Assembly (NCBI GenBank): GCA_937871635.1
Contig: CALMNS010000134.1
Coordinates: 1-18,618, forward strand
Length of the DNA: 18,618 bases
Reading direction: 5' to 3'
Origin: an uncultured Solirubrobacter sp.
Lineage (GTDB): Bacteria; Actinomycetota; Thermoleophilia; Solirubrobacterales; Solirubrobacteraceae
Under the pieces are notes generated by a model. The model did not search any database and was not told the DNA's origin. It was given only the letters and a program-made list of their open reading frames with translations. Below, in pieces: positions 5,515 through 12,580 of the stretch; within the stretch, counting starts at the first letter, position 1, and every line of letters begins with the position of its first letter. The translations under genes were made by a program, and so were the position numbers.

Positions 5515-6530
5515 GCCCGCGCCTTGCCGGCCCCCGCCACCGCGTCGGAGGTGGCCCTCGGCTCCGCGACGCAGCGGTTGCGCTGTCCGCCGAGCCCCGT
5601 AATCGACGAGTCGATCAGGTCGCCGGGCTGGAGGAAGATGCCGTGGCTTGCGCCATTGCCCGCAGGCGACCCCGTGAGCACGAGGTCGCCGGGCCGCAGC
5701 TCCGCGATGTTCGAGATGTGCGCGATGAGGTCGGCGACGTCGAAGAGCATGTCCGCGGTGGTCTCGTTCTGCATAGTCCGGCCGTTGACGGCCAGGTGCA
5801 GCCGGAGGTCCATGGGGTTCTCGACGTGGGCGGCAGGCACGAGCAACGGACCGGTCGGCAGGAACGTCGGCGAGTTCTTGCCCGCGAGCCAGTCGAGGCC
5901 CAGGGACCGCGCATCTGCTCGGAACAGGGCATCGCGCGTGGTGATGTCGTTGCAGATGGTGTAGCCCGCGATGACCGACATCGCCTCGTCGCGCGCCAAC
6001 CGCCGGCCGCGCGCGCCGATGACGACCGCGAGTTCGAGCTCCCAGTCGTGCTGCTCGGACCCCTCGGGCAGGACAACGTCGTCGTCCGCGCCGACCATCG
6101 CGTGCGATGAGCCCAGGAAGACGAAGGGCGCGCCGTCGCGGGCGCGCTCATCGAGCGCAGCCGCGGCTTCCTCTCGATCCTCGCTGCTCAGGCCGTCCGA
6201 GGCGTCGCCCCGATGCTCGGCTCCGGCCATCAGTTCGAGCACATGCTGGCGGTAGTTCGCCGCGGCCTGGAAGACCTGGCCATCGGGCGAGACGGGAGGC
6301 AAGGGCCGCAGGCTCGCCAACGCATGATCGCCGTCGTCCTCGCCAAGGCTGTCCGCGAGTTCCTGCAGGCGAGGCAGTGATGCGCTCCACGAGGCGATGA
6401 GGTCGCTCAGGGTCTTCTCGTCGCCGAACCGCGACGAGAGGTCGAATACGCGGTCCTCGAGCACGAGACCGGGAAACTCAGGGCCTCCTGCGGTGAACTT
6501 TCCGAGCGCGAAACGGCGACTGGCGGTCAA
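5511..6530 (-). CDS. fumarylacetoacetate hydrolase (FAH) family protein, copy 1
   Basis: A 339-residue FAH-family enzyme. The divalent-metal ligands are visible as Glu164 and Glu166 in HDWELELAVVIG and Asp195 in ICNDITTRD. Upstream, ANYRQHVLEL (about 91-100) carries the family's conserved His, and GDLVLTGSPAGNG marks the C-terminal core. FAH enzymes hydrolyse C-C bonds of acylpyruvate-like compounds, or hydrate or decarboxylate 2-oxo-dienoic acids, in aromatic-degradation pathways. The start is TTG at 6530, chosen because a perfect AGGAGGAG lies immediately upstream and the N-terminus RFALGKFTAGG is typical. It leads a unit with the SnoaL-like gene. The gap upstream contains an inverted repeat at 6581-6603 and an AT-rich -10-like box, suggesting control by the adjacent GntR regulator. 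It is only distantly similar to the second FAH protein at 8646-9635. Confidence 0.93.
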   Translation of the reverse strand: MTASRRFALGKFTAGGPEFPGLVLEDRVFDLSSRFGDEKTLSDLIASWSASLPRLQELADSLGEDDGDHALASLRPLPPVSPDGQVFQAAANYRQHVLELMAGAEHRGDASDGLSSEDREEAAAALDERARDGAPFVFLGSSHAMVGADDDVVLPEGSEQHDWELELAVVIGARGRRLARDEAMSVIAGYTICNDITTRDALFRADARSLGLDWLAGKNSPTFLPTGPLLVPAAHVENPMDLRLHLAVNGRTMQNETTADMLFDVADLIAHISNIAELRPGDLVLTGSPAGNGASHGIFLQPGDLIDSSITGLGGQRNRCVAEPRATSDAVAGAGKARA

Positions 6531-6532
6531 GA

Positions 6533-6540
6533 CTCCTCCT
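6533..6540 (-). promoter_or_regulatory. ribosome binding site deciding the TTG start of FAH copy 1
   Basis: AGGAGGAG on the minus strand ends 2 bases before TTG at 6530. No ATG or GTG near the N-terminus has comparable support. Confidence 0.75.
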
Positions 6541-6577
6541 CACAGACCACGGCCAAGAAGTGCCGCGTGTCCCGCGC

Positions 6578-6603
6578 ATAATACACAATCAGGCAATGTG
6601 TAT
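6578..6603 (-). promoter_or_regulatory. candidate operator and -10 box upstream of FAH copy 1
   Basis: Perfect 7-bp arms ATACACA (6581-6587) and TGTGTAT (6597-6603) surround a 9-bp spacer. On the minus strand the adjoining TATTAT (6583-6578) is a good -10 box, so a protein bound to the repeat would cover the promoter of the FAH-SnoaL unit. The half-sites resemble the ATACA/TGTAT repeat at 7390-7402, on the other side of the GntR gene. Confidence 0.45.
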
Positions 6604-6614
6604 CCACTCAGGGT

Positions 6615-7349
6615 TCAGGCCTGGAATGCCGCCTCAGCGCCAGGCGCGACTGAAGCGATGGTCGTACGAAGCCGGTGCGGTTCGTAGTCGCTTCCCAGCC
6701 CCTCAAAGACCAGCGCCGCGGTACGCACGTAGTGCTCGACGAGCTTGCGAGCGGTCAGGTCTGCATCCCCTTCCGCTGCGGCATCCAGGATGGCACGGTG
6801 CTCGGCCTTGCGCGTCTCCCACATGTCCGGCGTCGTCCCTCCGAACGCCACGCGGTAGCGCTCGGCATGATCGAACAGCTGCGCGATGAGCGTCGTCACC
6901 CGCGTGCCTGCCGCGACGACGAGCCGCGCGTGGAACGCTCGGTGCGGCACGCGCATTCCCGCGAGGTCGAGCCGGCTCATGTAGTGGTTCATCTGCGCCG
7001 TGTGGCCTTCGAGCTCGGCGATGCCGTCGGACTGCAGCGTCGGGACCGTGATCCGGACCGCGGCGGCCTCGAGGCTGATTCGCATGATGTAGAGGTCTTC
7101 GGCGTCCTCGGACGTCAATCCGGCCACCCGTAGGCGGCGATTGGGCTCGGAGATGACGAGCCCCTCATGCTGGAGCATGCGCAACGCTTCTCGCAACGGC
7201 GTGCGCCCGACGCCGAGGTCGCGAGCAAGCGCGACCTGTGAGGTCTCGCCCGCGGGAACCTGGCCCCGGAGGATCCCCTCGCGCAGTTGCTCGTAGACGA
7301 GCGAGACGTTCTGCCCGTCCCGTGTCCCGGCCTCAACGTCGTCAGCCAT
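6615..7349 (-). CDS. GntR family transcriptional regulator, FCD domain (FadR subfamily)
   Basis: A 244-residue regulator. Residues about 15-78 form the winged helix-turn-helix, with the signature DLGVGRTPLREALRMLQHEG and the wing NRRLRVAGL. The rest is an all-helical FCD ligand domain. Its metal/ligand residues are recognisable: an Asp in SRLDLAG, and histidines in HRAFHARLV, AEHRAIL and KLVEHYV. FCD regulators usually repress catabolic genes and release DNA on binding an organic acid substrate or intermediate. The gene lies between the FAH-SnoaL unit and the divergent solute-binding-protein gene, and inverted repeats occur in both flanking gaps, so it is the obvious local regulator and probably controls itself. 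No strong ribosome binding site precedes its ATG. Confidence 0.95.
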   Translation of the reverse strand: MADDVEAGTRDGQNVSLVYEQLREGILRGQVPAGETSQVALARDLGVGRTPLREALRMLQHEGLVISEPNRRLRVAGLTSEDAEDLYIMRISLEAAAVRITVPTLQSDGIAELEGHTAQMNHYMSRLDLAGMRVPHRAFHARLVVAAGTRVTTLIAQLFDHAERYRVAFGGTTPDMWETRKAEHRAILDAAAEGDADLTARKLVEHYVRTAALVFEGLGSDYEPHRLRTTIASVAPGAEAAFQA

Positions 7350-7389
7350 GCGACCAAGCTTACGGACTTTGCACGAGGCTGCTAACTGG

Positions 7390-7402
7390 ATACAGATTGT
7401 AT
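7390..7402. promoter_or_regulatory. candidate GntR operator in the divergent intergenic region
   Basis: ATACAGATTGTAT is a perfect 5-bp inverted repeat (ATACA/TGTAT) around a 3-bp centre. It lies 40 bases upstream of the regulator ATG and 64 upstream of the solute-binding-protein ATG, in the most AT-rich part of the gap. Size and symmetry suit a FadR-type GntR dimer. Binding here could control both divergent genes. Confidence 0.5.
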
Positions 7403-7452
7403 TTGTTGATCCTAAGGTGCATCGATGATACGTTCGTGCTCGCCCATCCCAC

Positions 7453-7460
7453 GAGGAGGA
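7453..7460 (+). promoter_or_regulatory. ribosome binding site fixing the solute-binding-protein start
   Basis: GAGGAGGA lies 6 bases before the ATG at 7467. The in-frame ATG at 7425 lacks such a site and would bury the signal peptide behind 14 extra residues. Confidence 0.8.
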
Positions 7461-7466
7461 GTTCGA

Positions 7467-8606
7467 ATGTCGATCGGGTTGAAGAACGCGATGTCGCTGG
7501 CCGCAGCGCTGCTCGCCGCCGTCGCGCTCGCCGCATGCGGCGACGACAGCGGCGGGGACGCCGGCAACAACAGCGGCGCCGCGGCCGGCGCGAATGCCGA
7601 GGAGGGCAAGGCCGCCGCCGCCGAGGCGATCAAGCCGTACATCGGGAAGCCCAGCGAGTTCCCCGTGGTCGAGCCCCTGGAGAAGTCGCCAAAGGGCAAG
7701 AAGATCGCCTATATGGACTGTGGAACGCCGATCTGCTCCCTGTTCTGGACGCTACTCGAGCCGGCGGGCAAGACCATGGGCGTCGAGGTCTCGCGCGTGA
7801 AGACCGGGTCGGCCGCGGCCACCGTCGACAGCGCGTTCTCCAGCGTGGTGGCGAACCAGCCCGACGGCGTCATCGTCACGGCGATCGACATCTCGCTCTG
7901 GCAGAAGCACCTGACGAAGCTCCAAGACATGGACATCCCGGTCGCCACCACCGGCGTTGTCGGCGTCGCGGACAAGGGCGTCGAAGCGCCGCAGGCCGCC
8001 GAGCCCGCGTCCGGGCTTCAGGGCAAGCTGCTCGCCGACTACGTGACCGCGGAGCTGACGGGGAAGAACATCAGCCTCTACAAGGTCCCTGAGCTCCCGT
8101 TCACCGCGATCGTCGCGTCGGCGTTCGAGAACGAGATCGGGAAGGTCTGCCCGGACTGCAAGGTGCGGACGGTCAACATCTCGGTGACGACCATCGGCAA
8201 CAGCGCTCCCAGCAAGATCGTCAGCGATCTGCAGGCCAACCCCGATACCGAGGTCGCCGTGTTCGCCATCGACGAGGCGCAGACCGGGGTACCGGCAGCC
8301 TTGAAGACGGCGGGCATCGACGTCGAGACGATCGGCAACTCGCCCGGGCCGACGAATCTCCAGTACATCAAGGACGGCCAGGAGACTGCGGGGCTGGGCG
8401 TCGACCTCCCCGTCCTGATCTGGACGACGCTCGACATCGTGGCGCGCCGGATCGGCGGCCAGGAGTTGACCGGCAATGAGGCCAAGGGCATCGGCCCGCT
8501 GCAGTTCCTGCGCAAGGAGGACATCAAGTTCGATCCGGCCAAGGGTTGGACCGGCTACCCGGACTTCGGCGAGCGGTTCGGCAAGCTCTGGAATGCCGGC
8601 GCCTGA
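7467..8606 (+). CDS. ABC transporter substrate-binding lipoprotein (Peripla_BP_4, sugar-type)
   Basis: A 379-residue exported protein. The signal peptide (charged MSIGLKNA, then an alanine/leucine core) ends in the lipobox LAAC with Cys24, so it is predicted to be lipid-anchored on the outer face of the membrane. A Gly/Asn/Ala-rich linker leads to the periplasmic-binding fold, starting at KGKKIAYMDCGTPICSLFW and including VANQPDGVIVTAIDISLW and the C-terminal FLRKEDIKFDPAKGWTGYPD. Four cysteines in the mature domain (MDCGTPIC and VCPDC) could form disulfides. It is the recognition component of a CUT2/RbsB-like importer whose permease and ATPase lie at 12577-15157. Its grouping with hydrolases suggests a ligand other than a common sugar. 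The FAH copy 2 gene follows after 39 bases. Confidence 0.93.
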   Translation: MSIGLKNAMSLAAALLAAVALAACGDDSGGDAGNNSGAAAGANAEEGKAAAAEAIKPYIGKPSEFPVVEPLEKSPKGKKIAYMDCGTPICSLFWTLLEPAGKTMGVEVSRVKTGSAAATVDSAFSSVVANQPDGVIVTAIDISLWQKHLTKLQDMDIPVATTGVVGVADKGVEAPQAAEPASGLQGKLLADYVTAELTGKNISLYKVPELPFTAIVASAFENEIGKVCPDCKVRTVNISVTTIGNSAPSKIVSDLQANPDTEVAVFAIDEAQTGVPAALKTAGIDVETIGNSPGPTNLQYIKDGQETAGLGVDLPVLIWTTLDIVARRIGGQELTGNEAKGIGPLQFLRKEDIKFDPAKGWTGYPDFGERFGKLWNAGA

Positions 8607-8645
8607 GGACGCGGGATCGATGACGGGTCCAGGGGGCGGCTGAAC

Positions 8646-9635
8646 GTGTACTTCGCGCGAAGCCGCCACGACGGGCCGGATGGGACGGAGACGCGGGTCG
8701 TCGTGGGCACCGCCCCAGACGGCCCGTGGCTCGATCTTCGGGCCGCCGAGCGCCGCCGCCTCGAGCGGTCGGGAGCGACCGCCTCCGCCTCCCTGCGGCT
8801 TGCCACAGCACTGGTCCCCGGGAGCCTGTCGGCCGCCATCGCGGCCGGTCCGGCGTTGCTCGAGGCCGCGCAGGCGGCGCTCGAGGACACGACAGGAGAC
8901 ATCGGGCCCACCGAGTCGCCGCGCCTCGTCAACGCGCTCGATCCGTCGGGCTATCGCGACTCGATGATCTTCGAGGAGCACTTCTCCTTCGGCTACCGGT
9001 TGCAGGGTCTCCCGGTCCCCGAGGTGATGTACGAGCTGCCGGTGGCCTACCTGGGCAACCCGGACTCGTTCATCGGTCCGGGCGACGAGGTGCCGTGGCC
9101 GCACTACACCAAGCGGATGGATTACGAGCTCGAGCTGGGGATCGTCGTCGGCCTCGCCGGCAGCGACCTGACTTCGGACCAGGCGGTGAAGCACATCTTC
9201 GGGTTCACGATCCTCAACGACTTCAGCGCACGCGACATTCAGATGCAGGAGATGACCGGCCGTCTGGGCCCCTGCAAGGGCAAGCACTTCGCCTGCGCCG
9301 CGGGCCCGGTTGTCGCGACTCCCGACGAGCTCGACTGGCGCGGCGGGCTCCGGATGCAGGCGCGCGTCAACGGAGAGACACTGTGCGACGCGAACAGCGC
9401 TGATGCGATCTGGTCGTTCGACGAGCTCGTCGCGTGGGCTTCGCAGGGCGAGCGGATCGAGCCCGGATGGCTCATCGGCTCGGGTACGTGCAACGGGGGG
9501 TCGACGATCGAGATCGGCCGCGAGCTCGAGCCCGGCGATGAGATCGAGCTCGAGATCCAGTCCCTCGGAATCCTGCCCAATCGGCTGGGCACGCCCGTAG
9601 CGGGCGGGTGGATGCCGCCCCCACGCGAGCGATAG
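8646..9635 (+). CDS. fumarylacetoacetate hydrolase (FAH) family protein, copy 2
   Basis: A 329-residue FAH-family enzyme, with an N-terminal cap of about 120 residues followed by the catalytic beta-roll. Metal ligands appear as Glu161 and Glu163 in MDYELELGIVVG and Asp192 in LNDFSARD. Other landmarks are PCKGKHFACAAGPVV, IWSFDELVAWASQGE and LIGSGTCNGGSTIE. The longer HFACAAGP version resembles the fumarylacetoacetase-like hydrolases more than FAH copy 1 does, so the two proteins probably act on different intermediates. The start is a GTG at 8646. The purine/G-rich GGGGGCGG upstream is a weak ribosome binding site, so translation may depend on the preceding lipoprotein gene. It ends convergently with the monooxygenase gene. 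Confidence 0.93.
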   Translation: MYFARSRHDGPDGTETRVVVGTAPDGPWLDLRAAERRRLERSGATASASLRLATALVPGSLSAAIAAGPALLEAAQAALEDTTGDIGPTESPRLVNALDPSGYRDSMIFEEHFSFGYRLQGLPVPEVMYELPVAYLGNPDSFIGPGDEVPWPHYTKRMDYELELGIVVGLAGSDLTSDQAVKHIFGFTILNDFSARDIQMQEMTGRLGPCKGKHFACAAGPVVATPDELDWRGGLRMQARVNGETLCDANSADAIWSFDELVAWASQGERIEPGWLIGSGTCNGGSTIEIGRELEPGDEIELEIQSLGILPNRLGTPVAGGWMPPPRER

Positions 9636-9720
9636 GCGGAGCGCGGTCAGGCGGTCCCGCGCAGCGGGCGGTCCTCCAGCACCACGGCGGCGACGATGGC
9701 GTTCCCGCCGCGAGCGCGGC
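9636..9720. other. convergent intergenic region with small hairpin and coding-like minus-strand tail
   Basis: A CCCGC-GCA-GCGGG stem-loop (9656-9668) lies between the convergent stops but has no T-tract, so it is weak as a terminator. On the minus strand, a frame ending at TGA 9649-9647 reads NAIVAAVVLEDRPLRGTA with G or C at nearly all third positions. It may be the remnant C-terminus of a lost gene that once followed the monooxygenase. Confidence 0.3.
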
Positions 9721-10845
9721 TTAGTACTCCTGGGCGAGGAACCCAACGGCCTCGGCGTAGCGAGCGTTGTGCGCCTCGGGGTCGTTGTCGGGGCGCATCT
9801 GCCCGTCGCTGAGGAACACGGAGGCCTCGACGACGTACCGGCTGCGCTCAAAGCGCCGCTCGCTGTAGCGGCGCAGGCCCTCGTCGATCGTGTCGCCGCG
9901 GCCGAGCTCCTCGGCGAGGACGAGCGCGTCCTCCAGGCACATCGCTCCGCCGGCGGCGAGGTGAGGGGTCGTCAGGTGCGCCGCGTCGCCGGCGACCGCG
10001 ACGCGGCCGCGACACCACGGCGCGCGGACGATGAACGATTCGAGCGGGCGGTAGTCGACCGTGTCGGGACCGCCGATCGCGTCGCGCATCTGCGCCGCCA
10101 GGCCGCCGAAGTCGCGCAGGTGCTCGCGCATCAGCTGCGGTAGCCGCGCGCGCGGCGGGCGCTCCTTCGTGTCGACCGCGACCAGACAGAACATGTACGC
10201 GGTCTCTGGGCCTGTGGGGGTGAGCCCCGAGTGCACGTGCTCGTGGCCGTGGAACAGGAACCCAGTGGTGATGTCCCGCGCCTTGGGGACCACCGCGCGG
10301 AAGACCGCCTGACGGCGGAAGGCGGGCTCGACGCGACCGAAAAGGACGTCGCGAGTGCGCGAGCGCCAGCCGTCGGCCAGCACGACCAGGTCGAACCGCT
10401 CGCGCACGTCGTCGCCGGTCGTCACGATGGCGCCGTCGCCGTCGGGCTCGGCGGCGACGATCTCCGTGCCGAAGGCGATGTCGACTCCGGCCGCCTCGGC
10501 CTCCGCGGCGAGGATGTCCTGCAGGGCGGGCCGCATCATCCCCAGCATCCCCGGCCCGTTCACGCCGGTCATCGGCGGCAACGAGATCGAGCGCAGGACG
10601 TTGCCCGCGATGTCGGTGGTGGCGATCTTCTCGATCGCCGCTCCGACCTCGAGGCTCCGCTCGAGCACGCCGAGGCGGTCGAGCCCGCGGAGTGCCGGCC
10701 CGGCCAGCGTGATGCCGCTGCCCAGCGGCCGGAACTCGGGCTCGCGCTCGGCCAGCCGGACCGAGAGGCCCTGGCGGCTCAGCGCGATCGCAACCGAGGT
10801 GCCGGTCACGCCGCCGCCGACGACGAGGACGCGGGGAGCGTTCAT
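9721..10845 (-). CDS. FAD-dependent monooxygenase (class A flavoprotein hydroxylase)
   Basis: A 374-residue flavoprotein. Residues 4-33 hold the Rossmann GxGxxG motif VVGGGVTGTSVAIALSRQG. The DG motif appears as VLADGWRSRTRD (about 165-180), and the GD motif as VAVAGDAAHLTTPHLAAGG followed by LEDALVLAEEL. This trio is diagnostic of single-component FAD/NAD(P)H aromatic hydroxylases such as salicylate, 3-hydroxybenzoate and 6-hydroxynicotinate hydroxylases. The expected reaction is insertion of one oxygen atom from O2 into an activated ring. The ATG at 10845 overlaps the BKACE stop by 4 bp, rejecting the longer upstream reading that begins inside BKACE. It is the last gene of the long minus-strand operon. 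The aromatic substrate is not determinable. Confidence 0.93.
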   Translation of the reverse strand: MNAPRVLVVGGGVTGTSVAIALSRQGLSVRLAEREPEFRPLGSGITLAGPALRGLDRLGVLERSLEVGAAIEKIATTDIAGNVLRSISLPPMTGVNGPGMLGMMRPALQDILAAEAEAAGVDIAFGTEIVAAEPDGDGAIVTTGDDVRERFDLVVLADGWRSRTRDVLFGRVEPAFRRQAVFRAVVPKARDITTGFLFHGHEHVHSGLTPTGPETAYMFCLVAVDTKERPPRARLPQLMREHLRDFGGLAAQMRDAIGGPDTVDYRPLESFIVRAPWCRGRVAVAGDAAHLTTPHLAAGGAMCLEDALVLAEELGRGDTIDEGLRRYSERRFERSRYVVEASVFLSDGQMRPDNDPEAHNARYAEAVGFLAQEY

Positions 10846-11672
10846 CGCGCCGACTCCGCCGGGGTCAGCTGCAGCCGCACCCGCGTCTCGGTCACCGGCG
10901 CGGGCTCCCGGTCGAGCGCGCGGGCGACGGCGATGAGCCGCGTGACGAGCTCGCCATTGCCCGACGCGGGCCAACCGCGGCGCAGCATCAGGGTGTCCTC
11001 CATCCCGGTCCGCGCGTTGCCGCCCATCGCCAAGCCGATCGCGGTCATCGGGAGGTTGCCGCGGCCGATGCCGATGACCTGCCATATCGCGCCGGCGGGG
11101 AGGCGGCCGACCATCGCCACCAGGTTCTCGGGCGTGGCCGCGGCGCCGCCCGAGACGCCGAGGACGATCGAGAACTGCAGTGGCTCCGGCAGGAGGCCCT
11201 CCTGCGCGAGGCGCAGCGCGACCTCGAGGTGGCCGGTGTCGTAGATCTCGAGCTCCGGGCGCACCCCCAGTTCGCCCATGCGCGAGGCGAGCCGGCGCAC
11301 CCCGTCGGGGGGGTTGCGGAACTCGCCCGCGCCGAAGGTCATCGAGCAGACGTTGAGCGTTGCCATCGCGGGCCGCGCCTCGACGAGCCGCTCGCGCTCC
11401 TCGAACGGGACGGTCAGGCCGACGCCGGTGGAGAGCTGGATCAGCACGTCCGTGCGCTCCTCGATGAGCCCGACCGTGCGGCGCGCTACCTCGAGGTCGG
11501 CGGTCGGCCGACCCCCGGGGTCGCGCAGGTGCACGTGGACGACGGCAGCGCCCGCCGCCGCTGCCGCGGCGGCCTCGGCGGCGATCTCCTCCGGTGTGGT
11601 CGGCAGATTGGGGTTGTCGTCCTTCGACGCGATCGGGCCAGTGAGGGCGGCAGTTATGACGGCGGCGCTCAT
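10842..11672 (-). CDS. beta-keto acid cleavage enzyme (BKACE, DUF849)
   Basis: A 276-residue TIM-barrel protein of the BKACE family. The zinc-binding pair His46 and His48 in VVHVHLRDPGG matches the positions known for 3-keto-5-aminohexanoate cleavage enzyme (Kce), and GGNARTGMEDTL supplies the metal-associated Glu225 and the nearby Arg221. BKACEs condense a beta-keto acid with acetyl-CoA and release acetoacetate plus a new acyl-CoA. The upstream neighbour, overlapping by 4 bp, is a dehydrogenase of the kind that makes beta-keto acids, the same pairing seen in carnitine breakdown (carnitine dehydrogenase plus dehydrocarnitine-cleaving BKACE). Substrate specificity in this family is very varied, so no specific name is justified. 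Its ATG overlaps the dehydrogenase stop (11669-11672). Confidence 0.94.
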   Translation of the reverse strand: MSAAVITAALTGPIASKDDNPNLPTTPEEIAAEAAAAAAAGAAVVHVHLRDPGGRPTADLEVARRTVGLIEERTDVLIQLSTGVGLTVPFEERERLVEARPAMATLNVCSMTFGAGEFRNPPDGVRRLASRMGELGVRPELEIYDTGHLEVALRLAQEGLLPEPLQFSIVLGVSGGAAATPENLVAMVGRLPAGAIWQVIGIGRGNLPMTAIGLAMGGNARTGMEDTLMLRRGWPASGNGELVTRLIAVARALDREPAPVTETRVRLQLTPAESAR

Positions 11673-12580
11673 ACGGGACCTTCCGGCCGGTGTTGGGTGA
11701 GGTGGGCGATCAGCGTCTCGCGCGCGTGCGCGAGGGCCTCGGGCGTCCAGCGGCGGAAACCCTCGCCCGATTTCATGCCGAGGCGGCCCCGGTCGACGAG
11801 CTCACGAAGCAGCGGCGCCGGCCCGGGCGTGCGATCGAGGTCGTCGATGAGCTGCTCGTGGATGTCAAGGGTCAGGTCCAGGCCGACGTAGTCGGCGGTC
11901 TCGATCGGCCCCATCACCGCCAGCCGCCGGCCGAAGCTCGCCTTGACGACGCGGTCCACGGTTTCGGCGTCGCAGACGCCGTCGGCAACCAGGGCGAACG
12001 CTTCACGCCAGAGCGCGTGCTGCAGGCGGTTGCCTACGAAGCCAGGGACGTCCCGGCGCACGTGGACGGCCTCCTTGCCGACCGACTCGAGCAGCGCGAT
12101 CGTCCGGCGCACGACGACCGGTGCGGTCGCATCGGCCTCCACAACCTCGACGAGCGGGACCTGGTAAGGCGGGTTCCACCAGTGCGTTCCGACGACGCGC
12201 GATGCGCTGCTCAGCCCGGCGGCGATCCGCCCGACCGGGATCACCGACGTGTTGGTTGCCAGCACGGCGCGGGCCGGCGCGCACGCCTCGAGCTCGGCGA
12301 AGACCGCTCGCTTGACCTCGAGCCGCTCGGGTGCGGCCTCGAAGACCCAGTCCGCCCCGGCGACGGCGTCGGGCAGGGTGGGGCAAAGGACGATGCGCTC
12401 CGCGGGCGCTCGCGAGCGCCCGAGAGCCGTGAGGTTGGTCGCCACCCGCTCGGGCACCGAGGCCAGCACGTCGGCCGCCGGGTCGTGGATGCGGACGTCG
12501 TGGCCGGTCTCGGCGAACACCTGGGCAATGCCGTGGCCCATGAGGCCACCTCCGATGACCGCGACTCGCGACGCGGTCAC
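11669..12580 (-). CDS. 3-hydroxyacyl-CoA dehydrogenase family, NAD-dependent beta-hydroxy acid dehydrogenase
   Basis: A 303-residue two-domain enzyme. The NAD-binding motif VIGGGLMGHGIAQVFAETGHDV runs from residue 8, and the Asp at the end of the second strand (RIHD, Asp33) indicates NAD preference. The catalytic His133 (GTHWWNPP), Glu145 (PLVEVVEA) and Asn184 (PGFVGNRLQHALWREA) are all present. The GTHWWNPPYQVPLVEVV version and the short length resemble lambda-crystallin/carnitine-dehydrogenase relatives that act on free hydroxy acids rather than CoA thioesters. The adjacent BKACE, which uses free beta-keto acids, fits that view. The GTG at 12580 overlaps the permease stop by 4 bp, and the longer upstream reading is antisense-like and rejected. 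Proposed role: oxidation of a beta-hydroxy acid to the BKACE substrate. Confidence 0.93.
   Translation of the reverse strand: MTASRVAVIGGGLMGHGIAQVFAETGHDVRIHDPAADVLASVPERVATNLTALGRSRAPAERIVLCPTLPDAVAGADWVFEAAPERLEVKRAVFAELEACAPARAVLATNTSVIPVGRIAAGLSSASRVVGTHWWNPPYQVPLVEVVEADATAPVVVRRTIALLESVGKEAVHVRRDVPGFVGNRLQHALWREAFALVADGVCDAETVDRVVKASFGRRLAVMGPIETADYVGLDLTLDIHEQLIDDLDRTPGPAPLLRELVDRGRLGMKSGEGFRRWTPEALAHARETLIAHLTQHRPEGPV

Noticed and set aside
9656..9668. CCCGC-GCA-GCGGG hairpin as a bidirectional terminator
   Set aside because: A five-base stem without a T-tract is weak evidence in such GC-rich DNA; it is noted only within the intergenic entry.
7752..9851. 699-codon minus-strand open frame
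   Set aside because: It lies antisense to the solute-binding protein and FAH copy 2, is rich in Arg/Asp/Gly repeats without any domain, and has the form of a GC-rich shadow frame.
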